A stretch of 64,000 nucleotides of DNA, taken from positions 31,319,241 through 31,383,240 of the forward strand of contig JASWHV010000005.1 of NCBI GenBank assembly GCA_030760725.1, written 5' to 3'. This DNA is from Neostapfia colusana (lineage: Eukaryota > Streptophyta > Magnoliopsida > Poales > Poaceae). The position numbers and the translations under genes were made by a program. The notes beneath the pieces were generated by a model. It ran no database searches and was not told the origin of the DNA. It saw nothing but the letters and a program-made list of their open reading frames with translations. Each line of letters starts with the position of its first letter. Position 1 is the stretch's first letter. Positions 45,889 to 55,418 of the stretch are shown piece by piece.

Positions 45889-46807
45889 TGATGTGGATAT
45901 CACTCCTTCAGATATACACAACACTTACATGGTAGACATGCAAGGTCCAATTACTAGAGCTCGAGCACGAAAATTGAATTTAGAGGTGAGCTCGTTCCTG
46001 AACAATTCTTTATATGTGAATTTTGAGAGTATGTTGCTACCTAATGGATTAATTATGATTAGGAACCATGGAGAGGACATGGAGATACATGGAGAGTGAT
46101 TTGGAGGTGTGGAGGACCAGAAAATACGCCAACAAGAAGTTAGAGACCGATCCCAACTCAAAGTCGAGTCCAACTTGGGCCCAGGAGCAGTCCACCTTAA
46201 AATGGATGCACAGGAGGCATATGGACTCCATTTTTGACGTTCTAAATATGCACGGAAAGCTGAGAGGATAAATTTTCCAATCGAACTGGCCCCACATCAA
46301 AATACCATCGTAGTCGACAGGAAACTTCGAAACAATATAAAGTTTAGAGTCTGTCAGGGTGTTGCATCACCTAGTTGGGCCATTGGGCCTTGTATCTAGC
46401 TCAAGTCCATTATGTACGTGTCTTAGAGTTAGGTCAAGACCCCAGCACCCCCCAGGTCGTCCTCCACCTCCTTTATACCCCCTAGCCGCCGTCACAAACA
46501 GCTGGGTTTTGCTTAGTTACAATCTGTCATTGAACAGTGTCGCCGATCATCGGTTGTGAGACACCAAATTCGTGATCAATTCAGTTTTGATTGCAACTTC
46601 TCTGTTCTTGCTTGTGTTCTTGATTGCGCTTGCAGGGATAAGCCTTCGTGGCGAGGTCATTCGTGTGACATGGGTGATAACCAACGGAGCAGTGGTGTAG
46701 TGATTACGGGGTTTCAATCGTTCGGAGTCTTGGATCATCAACGTCGAGATCTCCACCCAATCAAGTTTACCCTACCTCTCGGAAGATTGGGATTCATCCT
46801 CCTATCA
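45889..46807 (+). mobile_element. solo LTR D (919 bp) of a different gypsy family
   Basis: Starts TGATGTGG and ends CCTATCA with CAAGT flanks. A TATA-like CTTTATACC lies at 46471-46479, placing U3 to its left and giving plus orientation. Its first about 210 bp carry an open frame (45893-46099) containing GPITRARARKLN, a motif I associate with the extreme C-terminus of some plant gypsy polyproteins. The family's ORF therefore probably runs into the LTR. Unrelated in sequence to the other LTRs here. Confidence 0.88.
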
Positions 46808-46812
46808 CAAGT

Positions 46813-46964
46813 TCTCAAATAAACATTTGACTTGTGTGAAGGAAGCCCTCATGTGTGTTATCACATGTGGGGAAAAGTTTCAACAAGTCCCAAATTTCAC
46901 TCATATGAAACAAAACTTTTGCAAACAAGAGTTTCTTTGTATTCACATTTTTGGGACCTTTACA
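46813..46964 (-). repeat. element A 5' LTR, terminal segment
   Basis: Last about 150 bp, matching 17390-17540 and ending CTTTACA on the plus strand. Followed by CGAAT (46965-46969). Confidence 0.93.
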
Positions 46965-46969
46965 CGAAT

Positions 46970-47589
46970 ACGAGAAGGTATTCGTGAGCAAGAATGAGGT
47001 TGATTAATGTCTGGTTGGGACATGGAAGGTAATGAACATAACGGAGGTATGATTGGTATTTTAGCAGATGTTGGGATTACATTCACTTAAAGATAAGTTG
47101 CTGTTTTATCGTGGTTTTGATAAATAACTTTGCTTTCTGCAATGAGCCTTTTTATACCTACCTTGTTATGAGCTACATATCATATTTTCTCGCACTTGCT
47201 GAGTACATTATTGTACTCAAACTTGCATCATCCTCAGCAATAGGAGAAGATTACTACGAAGACCAGGTGGAGCATTAGGCGTGTAATCTGTTCTCAACCT
47301 TGCCTGTGAGGATGGAGCAGAGATGGAACTGCTGCTGCTTAGATTGTTTCCGCATTAGTTAGAAGACTTCTGCTGCTAGAATAAAGACTTCCGCTGTTAG
47401 ATCATGACTTCCGCTGTTAGCATGAGTCCAAGACTCATGAGACATTGTAATAAAACCTTGTTATTCGTGGTAATAAATATATTCTGAATTCAGTTTGTGG
47501 AACATATGTGTATGTGTGATGAACATCCTGGGCACACATATGCATCAGTTCTCGGTTCCGTGGTTTTCCACTGAATTCAGGGCGTCACA
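46970..47589 (+). repeat. element E shared LTR, right part
   Basis: Continues E's LTR after A. It contains the GAGTACA..TGTACTC hairpin (47200-47219), three tandem GACTTC(C/T)GCTG units (about 47366-47420), an AATAAATAT stretch (about 47472) that could serve as a poly(A) signal, and the LTR end GTCACA. Confidence 0.9.
47200..47219 (+). other. conserved LTR hairpin TGAGTACA...TGTACTCA
   Basis: Perfect 8-bp stem with 4-nt loop after CTTGC. In G the stem is TGAGTACC...GGTACTCA, a compensatory A-T to C-G change. Confidence 0.65.
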
Positions 47590-47830
47590 GATTGGTATCA
47601 GAGCCACGGGTTGACTGCAGGTTACACGCTTAGATAGAGGTCACAGATTGATATCAGACACATATTTGTATCAATCTGCCACGGATAGATCATACAACCT
47701 AGATAGATCACAGATTGGTAAGCTAAGCCACGCTGACCATAGGATGCATAGATTGGCATTGGAACTACCTTGATATAGGATACAAACCTAGGAGAAGCCG
47801 TAGTTGAATCACAGATTGGCATCACCCTAA
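47587..47830 (+). repeat. array of PBS-like units in E leader
   Basis: CACAGATTGG-like units begin at 47587, 47642, 47709, 47747 and 47810, each followed by degenerate PBS-like and leader sequence. Same organisation as H's array at 6343-6718. Confidence 0.7.
47593..47605 (+). promoter_or_regulatory. primer-binding site of element E right unit
   Basis: TGGTATCAGAGCC, 3 nt after the LTR end; initiator tRNA-Met type. Confidence 0.9.
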
Positions 47831-48099
47831 GCCATATAGGACCCCCATTGAATAAAGTCTTGAATAGGAGTTGTGTGAGCCCTTGTGATGATTGTTGTGA
47901 TTGAATGTTGAGTGTGAGTTGTGGGACATCTCAAGCGTTGTCCATACTCACACATAAGTAGAAAGAGATGTGAGATGCCTCGGCACTTGTTCACATCCTC
48001 ATATGGGCTAATATATACAGTCCAACCCACCTTGATGCATATAGTGAGGGGGGTCCATCTAACTTTCTAACCTCTATTCTATTTCGTTCTCTCTCACAG
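47831..48099 (+). other. element E leader, gag-proximal part
   Basis: Untranslated stretch between the PBS-like array and the gag ATG. No ORF with recognisable content. Confidence 0.55.
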
Positions 48100-49763
48100 A
48101 TGGTGAGAGAAAACGTCAGCCGCCAAGGAAGGAACGACCGTGGCAACCAAGAGGATGGCCACGACGAAGTTCCTGTTAACCCTGGAGCTGGTGAGAACAA
48201 CCTGGAACGGTTGATGGCTATGCAGAACCAACTTATGCAAACCATGATCCAAACTTTGGGTCAGTTGCAGGCCAACAACAACAACCCCGTTCCGGCACCA
48301 CCGCCACCGCCACCACCGCAGGCTCATAACAGACTGGGAGAGTTCATGAGGACTCGACCACCCACCTTTGCTCAAGCTAACGACCCCATGTAGGCCGACG
48401 AGAGGTTGAAATCCATGGAGATGAAGCATGCCATAGTACAGTGCAATGACCAAGAGAAGGTTCTCTTTGCGTCGCACCAACTCATGGGAGCTGCCGCTGA
48501 CTGGTGGGATGCCCTATGCAACGCTCATGTTGAGACGATCACTTGGACCGAGTTCAAGGAGAGTTTCCGCTCTCAATACATCTCTGCTGGTGTGATGATG
48601 CTCAAGAGACAGGAGTTCGAAGGTCTCCACCAAGGACAGAAAAGCATGAATGAGTATCTCAACAAGTTCACGCAAGTGTCCCGGTACGCCCCCGAAGATG
48701 TCAACTCAGACCAACGGAAGCAGTACCTGTTCATGAGAGGGTTGAACAATGAGATCCAGGTTCAGCTCCTCAACAACGACTACGCGAGCTTCCAGAAGCT
48801 GGTTGACAAGGCCATAGTGGTTGAAAGCAAAGCAAGATCCAAGAGATCGAGCGAGAGTGCAAGAGGAATATGCCATACCAGCCCCAAGAGAGCAACGTAC
48901 GACCTCGGTACATGCCCCCAGCTGCACCACAGTATGGATCGACCGCTCCTGCATACCGCCCTAGTCAGCCACCACAGGAACGATCCGTTGCACAAGCATG
49001 CCGTGTGCCTTTGCCTCCTGTGCCCCGACCCAACATAGGCGCTCCTGTTCAAAACCCCCGCCCCAACGTACCTGCTGCCGTAGGCAACAGGGCATGCTTT
49101 GCATGTGGAGAAACAGGACACTTCACGAGCCAGTGCCTGAGAAGAGGCCCTGGACAGAAAGGCAACATGCCCAGGCAGAACCCGCCACCGAACAGAGGGG
49201 ACAATCAAGGAAACCGTGGACAGCAGTACTATGCTCGTGGCAACGTAAACCATGTCTCTGCTAAGGAAGCACAACAGGCTGAGGACGTCGTAATTGGTAT
49301 GTTCCTTGCCAATTCCAACCCAGCCACCATTTTATTTGATTCTGGAGCATCACATTCCTCATATCATCCAAGTATGTTGCCAAGCATAATCTACCCATAT
49401 CATATTTAAAATGTGCTATGTTAGTTAATTCTCTCGGTGGAGAGATGATGACTAATATAGTATGTCTAAAAGTAAGCCTTAAAATAAGGGGGGTAGACTT
49501 CCTTGCCAACCTCATTGTCTTGGATTCCCAAGGGCTTGACATAATACTCGGGATGGATTCGTTAAGCAAGCACAACGGAGTAATCCAATGTGCTGAATGG
49601 AACGTGCAGTTGACAAACGAGCACGGTATTCGTGTCGAGTTTGAGTCAGCCCAACAAACAACCGAAAAGGCAATTTTGAACCACGTCGAAGGACCAACAT
49701 TGGACAGCATTCCAGTGGTTCAGGAATTCTCGGACGTGTTTCCATAAGAGCTTCCAGGTATGC
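48100..49763 (+). pseudogene. gag: element E gag-protease, decayed and cut by element F
   Basis: Homologue of H's gag: starts MVREN, with the Pro-rich linker, gag core (FASHQLMGAAADWW) and CCHC knuckle (CFACGETGHFTSQC). Protease follows (FDSGAS..., LDIILGMD.LSKHNG). Breaks: in-frame TAG at 48391-48393, a frameshift near 48835, another just after the protease DSGA motif (about 49355), and TAA at 49745-49747. Coding similarity stops at 49763 in the segment linking protease to RT, where element F begins. Confidence 0.88.
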
Positions 49764-51408
49764 TGTGACGACCTCAATTCTGTGGAAAACCACGGAACCA
49801 AGAACTGATGCATATGTGTGCTCAGTATGTTCATCACACATACACATATGTTCCATAAACTGAATTCAGAATATATATATAACCATGAATAACAGAGTTT
49901 ATTACAATGTCCCATGAGTCTTGGACTCATGTTCACAGCGGAAGTCTCAATCTAACAGCGAAAGTCTTTATTCTAATGTGGAAGCAATCTAACTAATGTG
50001 GAAGCAATTCTAAGCAGCAGTGGCTCCATCTCTACTCCATCCCCACAGGTAAGGTTGAGGACAGATTACACGCCTAATGCTCCACTTGATCTTCATAGTA
50101 ATTTTCTCCTGTTGCTGATGATGAAATAATAATGCAAGTTTGAGTACAATGATGTATTCAGCAAGTGCGGGAAAAAATATGATATGTATCTCACAACAAG
50201 GTAGGTATAAAAAGGCTCATTGCAGAAAGCAAAGTTATTTATCAAAACCATGATAAAACGGCAACTTATCTTTAAGCGAGTGTAATCCCAACATGTTCTA
50301 AAATACCAATCATACCTCCATTATGTTCATTACCTTCCATGTCCCAACTAGACATCAACCAACCTCATTCTTGCTCACGAATACCTCCTCGTATTCGCTA
50401 CCATCTCACGAATACCATCTCGTATTCGCTACAATTTCATCTCATAAACAACTTCGTCTCCCACCGAGACCAACCTCGTTGCCATGACTCAGCAGTCATG
50501 CAACCCATCTCATCACCCGGACTCAACAGTCCCGAAAACCAAACCAAAACCAAACCATCCAAAACCATAACCAATAACCATATCCAGTAACCATCCCAAC
50601 TAATCATAGAAGTTTGCCAGACGCTCGTGACCGTAAGCTCGGCTATCATGATAGTTTTAAGACTCTTCAGAGTTTGCACCTCTTTACCCACAAGTTTGTG
50701 ATTTTGTCACCCGTCGGGGACTGCAGAACCTCCATTATACCAGTACACAACCGTCGGTGTATGGCCAAGAGATCACAAAATAGCCTTTACAAAGGGGCTA
50801 CTAGGTGAGCTCCGCATGCGCCACGTATCCTGGCGGTCGGGACCTCCTCTCTATTCAGAGGTGGCTCCACGCATGCCACGTGTCAGTACCGGACCTTCCC
50901 TCTCTCCGGAGATGGCTCTGGGTGTGCCACGTGTCCTAACAGCGCCAGACTTCCCTTCCTCAGAGATGAGCTCCGAGGTCGACACGTGTCCAACAGTGTC
51001 GGACCTCCCGGAGATAAGCTCCGGCGGTGACATGTGTGTAATAGAACCAGACATCTCGGAGGTGAGCTCTGAGATCGACACGTATCCCACGCGACTGGTC
51101 CTCTGATTTCCGTGGTGACTAGCTCCGAAGGCGACATGTGTCCTGCGGCTGGCCTTGCTCCTTCGCAGAGGCTAGCTCCGGGGGCAACACGTGTCCCACA
51201 GGGTCGGACCTCTCCCCCTTTGCGGGGATGAGCTCCAAAGGCGCCACGTGGCCAGCGGCCGCGAGAGTTGTCTTCGGCACTCTTAGTGAACTGGATTTTG
51301 CTCTTTTTGGCTATCATTTTTATACTTTCTTTGTTCCCACTTCTTTTTTAAATGTTTTCTCTACATGAAACATTAATACATGCAGAAACTAAAAATGAGG
51401 GTGTCACA
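49764..51408 (-). repeat. element F 3' LTR with about 1.4-kb internal deletion
   Basis: Ends match H's LTR, but at about 50803 the sequence jumps from the region matching H about 2330 to that matching about 3725. TATA box and flanking region are lost. G-box units remain at about 50810-51260. The hairpin at 50141-50160 has one mismatched pair. Confidence 0.85.
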
Positions 51409-51412
51409 AATC

Positions 51413-51424
51413 TACCCCCCTTAA
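51413..51424 (-). other. polypurine tract of element F
   Basis: Minus strand TTTAAGGGGGGTA, 4 nt before the LTR start at 51408. Confidence 0.8.
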
Positions 51425-51990
51425 ATTGAATCTCGCCCTCGAGATTCGTTTGTAGAGAACAGATGAGGGAATTGTGCCTTGATGTCTTCTTCACGCTCCC
51501 ATGTGGCTTCAGCTTCGGTGTGATGCCTCCATTGTACCTTGCACCATCGGATCACTTTGTTCCTTGTGACCCTTTCCTTTACGTCCAAAATTCGGACAGG
51601 GTGCTCTGCATAGGTCAGATCCTCTTGAAGTTCAAGGTCTTCCATCGGTACTTGCTCCTCTGGTACTCTCAAGCACTTCTTGAGCAGGGATACATGAAAC
51701 ACGTCATGTACGTCGGAGAGATATGTTGGGAGCTCTAGTTGATAGGCTACTTCTCCTTGTTTGTCCAAAATCTTAAATGGTCCGATGTAGCAAGGTGCTA
51801 GCTTGCCTTTGACGTTGAAACGTCGTTGGCCACGGATAGGTGATACCTTAAGGTATACGAAGTCTCCTACTTCGAAGGTCAACTTCCTTCGCCTATTGTC
51901 CGCATAGCCTTTCTGTCGTGACTGAGCAGCCTTTGAGTTCTCTCGTATCGTTTGGACATGCTTTTCAGCTTCAACTGGATGCTCACCGAG
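51421..51990 (-). pseudogene. element F Pol C-terminal fragment, chromodomain-like tail
   Basis: Open in frame: QKGYADNRRRKLTFEVGD, VKGKLAPCYIGPF, the YQLELPTYLSDVHDVFHVS linker, and the chromodomain-like tail (ILDVKERVTRNKVIRWCKVQW.HHTEAEATWE) to TAA at 51421. It is the clean equivalent of E's damaged tail. The open frame extends upstream to 52086 through the fused LTR scrap J, so the first about 30 residues of that ORF are not pol. Confidence 0.85.
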
Positions 51991-52369
51991 GGGTTTTCCT
52001 GCACTCTGAGGCCCTGGAAGTCGGTTGGCGGCGAGCTTCAACGGCGAGGGTCTTCGGTGCATGTCGGAGTGGCAGTTGGGGCGCACGACACGTCGTTTCC
52101 TTCACCTGCAGGGCTCCCCGGTGGCGGTGGGACGTGATCAGCAAGTTAGATCAGGAAATTTGAGCAAGGATTGAAGGAAATCGGCGGTGGAGGCTTCGGT
52201 TCTCACCGGAGAGAAAAACAGCCGATCGGGGAGGAAAAAGGGGCGGATTTCGGCGTTTAAATAGACGAGGGAGGGTGGCTGGGGTTTGTTTGGATGTGCC
52301 GCTGCGCGTGGCTGGAGACCGCGGCATCCGGAGCCAGAAAATCGGCGTGGCTGCGGCGATCGGCGCGTG
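51991..52369 (-). repeat. LTR fragment J (G family, reversed)
   Basis: Read on the minus strand it matches G's LTR from upstream of the TATA region (CGTCTATTTAAACGCCG) through CTCTCCGGTGAGAA, GATCTAAC.TGCTGATC and GGAGCCCTGCA.GTGAAGGAAACGAC to GGAAAACCCC(T/C)(T/C)GGTGAG. There it joins F's pol. The other end abuts G's 5' terminus at 52370. Boundary with F is accurate to about 10 bp. Confidence 0.75.
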
Positions 52370-52758
52370 TAACACCCCAAAATCTGTTAAAGAGGGGAAT
52401 TTAGAAATTTTTGGACGTATTGCATGTGGTGCAGAAATTCAAATTCAAATTGGAATTTAAATTTTAAATCAAAACAGAAAAGAAAAGGAAAAAGAAAAAG
52501 AAAACCCAACCGACCAGTGGGCCGAAAACCCGCCAGCCGGCCAACACACTTCCCGCGCCAGCCCAAGACCGCGCGCCCCCTCTTCCTCTCACTGACACGC
52601 GGGGCCCGCGTGTCATCTCCTACCTCCTGCGCGCGCCAACTGACCGGACTCTTCCCCGCGCCCGATCGCAACGAACTCCGGAAACCCGCGCCCCCAGCCC
52701 GAATTCTGGTCCCGGACGTCTCCAACTCGATCCCAACAGACCGCCGCCCTCCCTCGCC

Positions 52759-52766
52759 TATATAAA
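52759..52766 (+). promoter_or_regulatory. TATA box of G LTR
   Basis: TATATAAA, 18 bp before the 15-C run. J has TATTTAAA at the same position. Transcription would start near or just after the C run. Confidence 0.7.
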
Positions 52767-52783
52767 CGCCGACAATCGCCCTG

Positions 52784-52798
52784 CCCCCCCCCCCCCCC
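52784..52798 (+). repeat. homopolymer run of 15 C
   Basis: Uninterrupted C run just downstream of the TATA box. In J the corresponding stretch is short and mixed, so the run is an expansion in this copy or an assembly-sensitive tract. Confidence 0.8.
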
Positions 52799-54850
52799 GA
52801 TCGGCCGTTCTTCTCTCCGGTGAGAAACAAAGATTCAATCCCCGTTTTCTTTTGATCATTGCTCGGATTATCTGATCTAACGCGCTGATCGTGCTCCACC
52901 GCCCCTAGGGAGCCCTGCACGTGAAGGAAACGACAAGTATCGCGCCCTAGCATCTGTTCCGACGTGCACCAAAGATCGTTGCCATTGAATCTCGCCGCCG
53001 ACCGACTTCCAGGACCTCCGAGTGTTGGAAAACCCCTTGGTGAGAGTCCCCTACCCCTCCGCAGCCGATCCATGCAAAAAGATGCGAGTTCTAACGTGTA
53101 GCGGCAAAAGCCGAGACTGCACCGGCGAGATCGTCACCCCCGCCGCCGCGCGCGCGGGCTGGCTCCGGCCAGGGCGACGTGGCCCTTTGAGGGCCGTCTA
53201 TTTTAAATCACATGGTAGAATTAAAACCCACGCGTACCGGTTCGGCGATCTAATTTGAGCCATCTATTTTAAATCGGACGGTTCACATCAGCCCCGCGTT
53301 ATAAAGGCCGGGATTCTTACGCGCTACCCCCTGGGGATCTCGGAAAACATGAGCTAGCCCCAGAAACTTCTGATCTAGCCCCCGGAAAGCTTCAATTTAG
53401 GATTTTGTAGAAGATCTGAAAACCTATTTGGAGTAGGAAATTACCTTTCATGCAAACTTGGTAGCTAAGAAGTGTATTAAATGGAATAAAAAGAATTTGT
53501 TCAAATTGGAAATTCATATATAAGTGTGCAAACAGAAATCTGAATACAAAAATTAGAAATCATATACATATGTTTAAAAGGGCATGTACGCCAAAAATCA
53601 ACACATGTAGAGTAACCACAACACTTAGAAATATGAATGACTTTCATAGATATGTATGTGTGGTTTGCATGAATTGAAAGTGTGAACTATGTCTTATGGA
53701 TTGTTGTTTTCTTTTGCTATGTGTATTGGCATGAGTAGAACCTGACCCAGAGCAAGTTCTCCCCTTCCAAGACCAAGACTTTCCATTCTCAGAGCAGCAG
53801 GAAGAAGGCAAGTGTCCTTGACCACTTTGATCCTATGCTAGGATGTGTAGATAGAATTATTTGCATTGTCAATTGAAATATTAAACCCATGCTAGGAAGT
53901 TTCCCTAGAATTGCATTATCTGGTTTCCTTGTCGCTTGGGTTGGGATTTATTTTACTATGTCATTCAATTCATACTACTTATGCTTAGCCATGCTTAGAA
54001 TGGGATAAGTGGGATATGATATCATCAACTTATTTACCTTAATCTTAAATGAGATATTATGAGTTATGTAGAGGTAGGGATCGAGGCAAGTTGGATGATT
54101 TGGTTGGTGCTGGGTGCACGAGACTCGGGTTTGTGTTTAATACTTGCCTGGATCCTAAGGACCGGTTCATGGAGCATGTAACCTGGCTTTACCGTGCCAA
54201 CCACATGCTGATATGGGGCAGCTTGGCCAATTAATTAGGTGTATCCCCGGCGTAGTATGGGTGTGTTGGATGGTGCGGGGAATAGGTGTCAGCTGGACTA
54301 CCATATGAACCGCAAGGCTCAAGAGGGGGCCACTGCAGCGGGGTTGGAGCCTCTTGTATGCTGTAAGGGGTGAAACCTCAGTGGGCCCACGCTCGTCGGG
54401 AATCCCTTTGTAAAGGCTTCGTAGTGATCTCCTGGCTACACACCTGGGAAGTGTGAATGTGGTTCACGGCCACTGGCATAATGGAGGTTCTTTTAGTCCA
54501 CCCGGCAACGGGGGATGAAATCACTACATGTGGGTACAGTGGTGCAAACTCTGTAGAGTCAAAACTGTCATGACAGCCGTGCTCATGGTCAAGAGCGGCT
54601 TGGACTTATTCATGATTAGAGGATGATGAATTGGGAAATTGTGGATGTTAAGCGGGAAGCTTAACATTGGAGATGAGACTATGTTTATTTGATAATGATG
54701 ATGGGTTGAGGGGTTGGGAACCATTTCACCTGTGTAGTAATGTAGGTGCTTAACAAGCTAAGGTGATAAGTATTAACTGCGTAGTGCTTTAACCATGAGT
54801 TCAACCTCTCCTTGCTCTAGCCATGCATGACATAACTTTCCCACGCTTGC

Positions 54851-54869
54851 TGAGTACCTACGGTACTCA
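54851..54869 (+). other. conserved LTR hairpin TGAGTACC...GGTACTCA
   Basis: Perfect 8-bp stem with 3-nt loop, preceded by GCTTGC. See 47200-47219 for the covarying partner family. Confidence 0.65.
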
Positions 54870-55204
54870 AACTTGCTTTTCTGTTGGTTTATATTGCTGC
54901 TCAGGTCAAGAGAATGATGTGGTGTTTAATGACCAAGACTTTGGTCCCGAGGAAGGATTCTAGGATTTACGGAGTCCCCGGGCAACGCCTGTGACGGAGC
55001 CCACAATATTTATATTCCGCTACTGTTTTATTTAGATGTTATGAAGTTATAATCGTCCATCGAGACGTATGATTTGTAAGACATATTTATATTCGACACC
55101 TGGCTTGTAATAAATGATGCTTCACTATTTGTCATCACTAATGATCCTAGCATACATGTGATATTCACTCGGTTGTTCTTCGGAGAAACCGGGTGTGACA
55201 GTAG

Positions 55205-55217
55205 TGGTATCAGAGCT
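55205..55217 (+). promoter_or_regulatory. primer-binding site of element G
   Basis: TGGTATCAGAGCT, 4 nt after the LTR end. Initiator tRNA-Met type with one difference at the last base. Confidence 0.88.
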
Positions 55218-55418
55218 AAGGTTGCCCGTAGGAACGTGGACCTAGGTAGAAATGGACGTATTTAAGGACCCTATTTTCTTAAAAACTATTTTACAAAGGT
55301 GTGGGTTGAAAAGTGTTATTTAATAGGGCCGCTTTATTCACCTTGCCCCAACTTTTATTCAAAATACGATTTTTATTTAAATCTTGTCTAACTTAATTTT
55401 AAATGATTTATGTTTTAA

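Larger units (their letters stand above)
13276..46964 (-). mobile_element. element A: Tekay-like chromovirus with three nested insertions
   Basis: Minus-strand order: 5' LTR (46964 down to 23634, interrupted by D, C and B), PBS at 23619-23631, leader, gag, pol, polypurine tract, 3' LTR (13276-17540). Ends are TGTAAAGG...GTCTCA and flanks are CGAAT duplications. Excluding the nested insertions, it is a full-length element with both LTRs and all domains, inactivated by many stops and frameshifts. Confidence 0.93.
8351..49763 (+). mobile_element. element E: tandem chromovirus (LTR fragment - pol - LTR - gag), interrupted by A and F
   Basis: Plus-strand order: LTR start (8351-8865), decayed pol (8866-10822), polypurine tract, one complete LTR (10834-13275 plus 46970-47589), PBS, leader, decayed gag-protease ending at 49763. 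One LTR therefore serves as the 3' LTR of the left unit and the 5' LTR of the right unit, as expected from unequal recombination between LTRs of two copies. It is split by A at 13276-46964 and cut on the right by F at 49764. Same family as H and F. Confidence 0.75.
49764..51990 (-). mobile_element. element F: 3' part of an H/E-family element (pol tail + 3' LTR)
   Basis: Inserted into E at 49764 with an intact LTR end (GTCACA on the minus strand); the preceding TATGC (49759-49763) is the likely target duplication. It comprises an internally shortened LTR, a polypurine tract and the pol C-terminus. It is truncated near 51990, where sequence switches to a reversed G-type LTR fragment. Confidence 0.8.
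52370..55200 (+). repeat. element G 5' LTR (2,831 bp)
   Basis: Start TGTAACACCCC and end GGGTGTGACA form imperfect inverted ends. TATA box at 52759-52766, a 15-C run at 52784-52798, a hairpin at 54851-54869, and a region (about 53810-54620) similar to the middle of the E/H LTRs despite unrelated U3. A possible splice donor CTTGGTGAGAG lies at about 53036; no intron is proven. Confidence 0.88.

Noticed and set aside
52387..53073. 228-aa minus-strand ORF
   Set aside because: Lies antisense to G's U3, TATA box and poly-C region; no motif. The strand with regulatory signals is plus.
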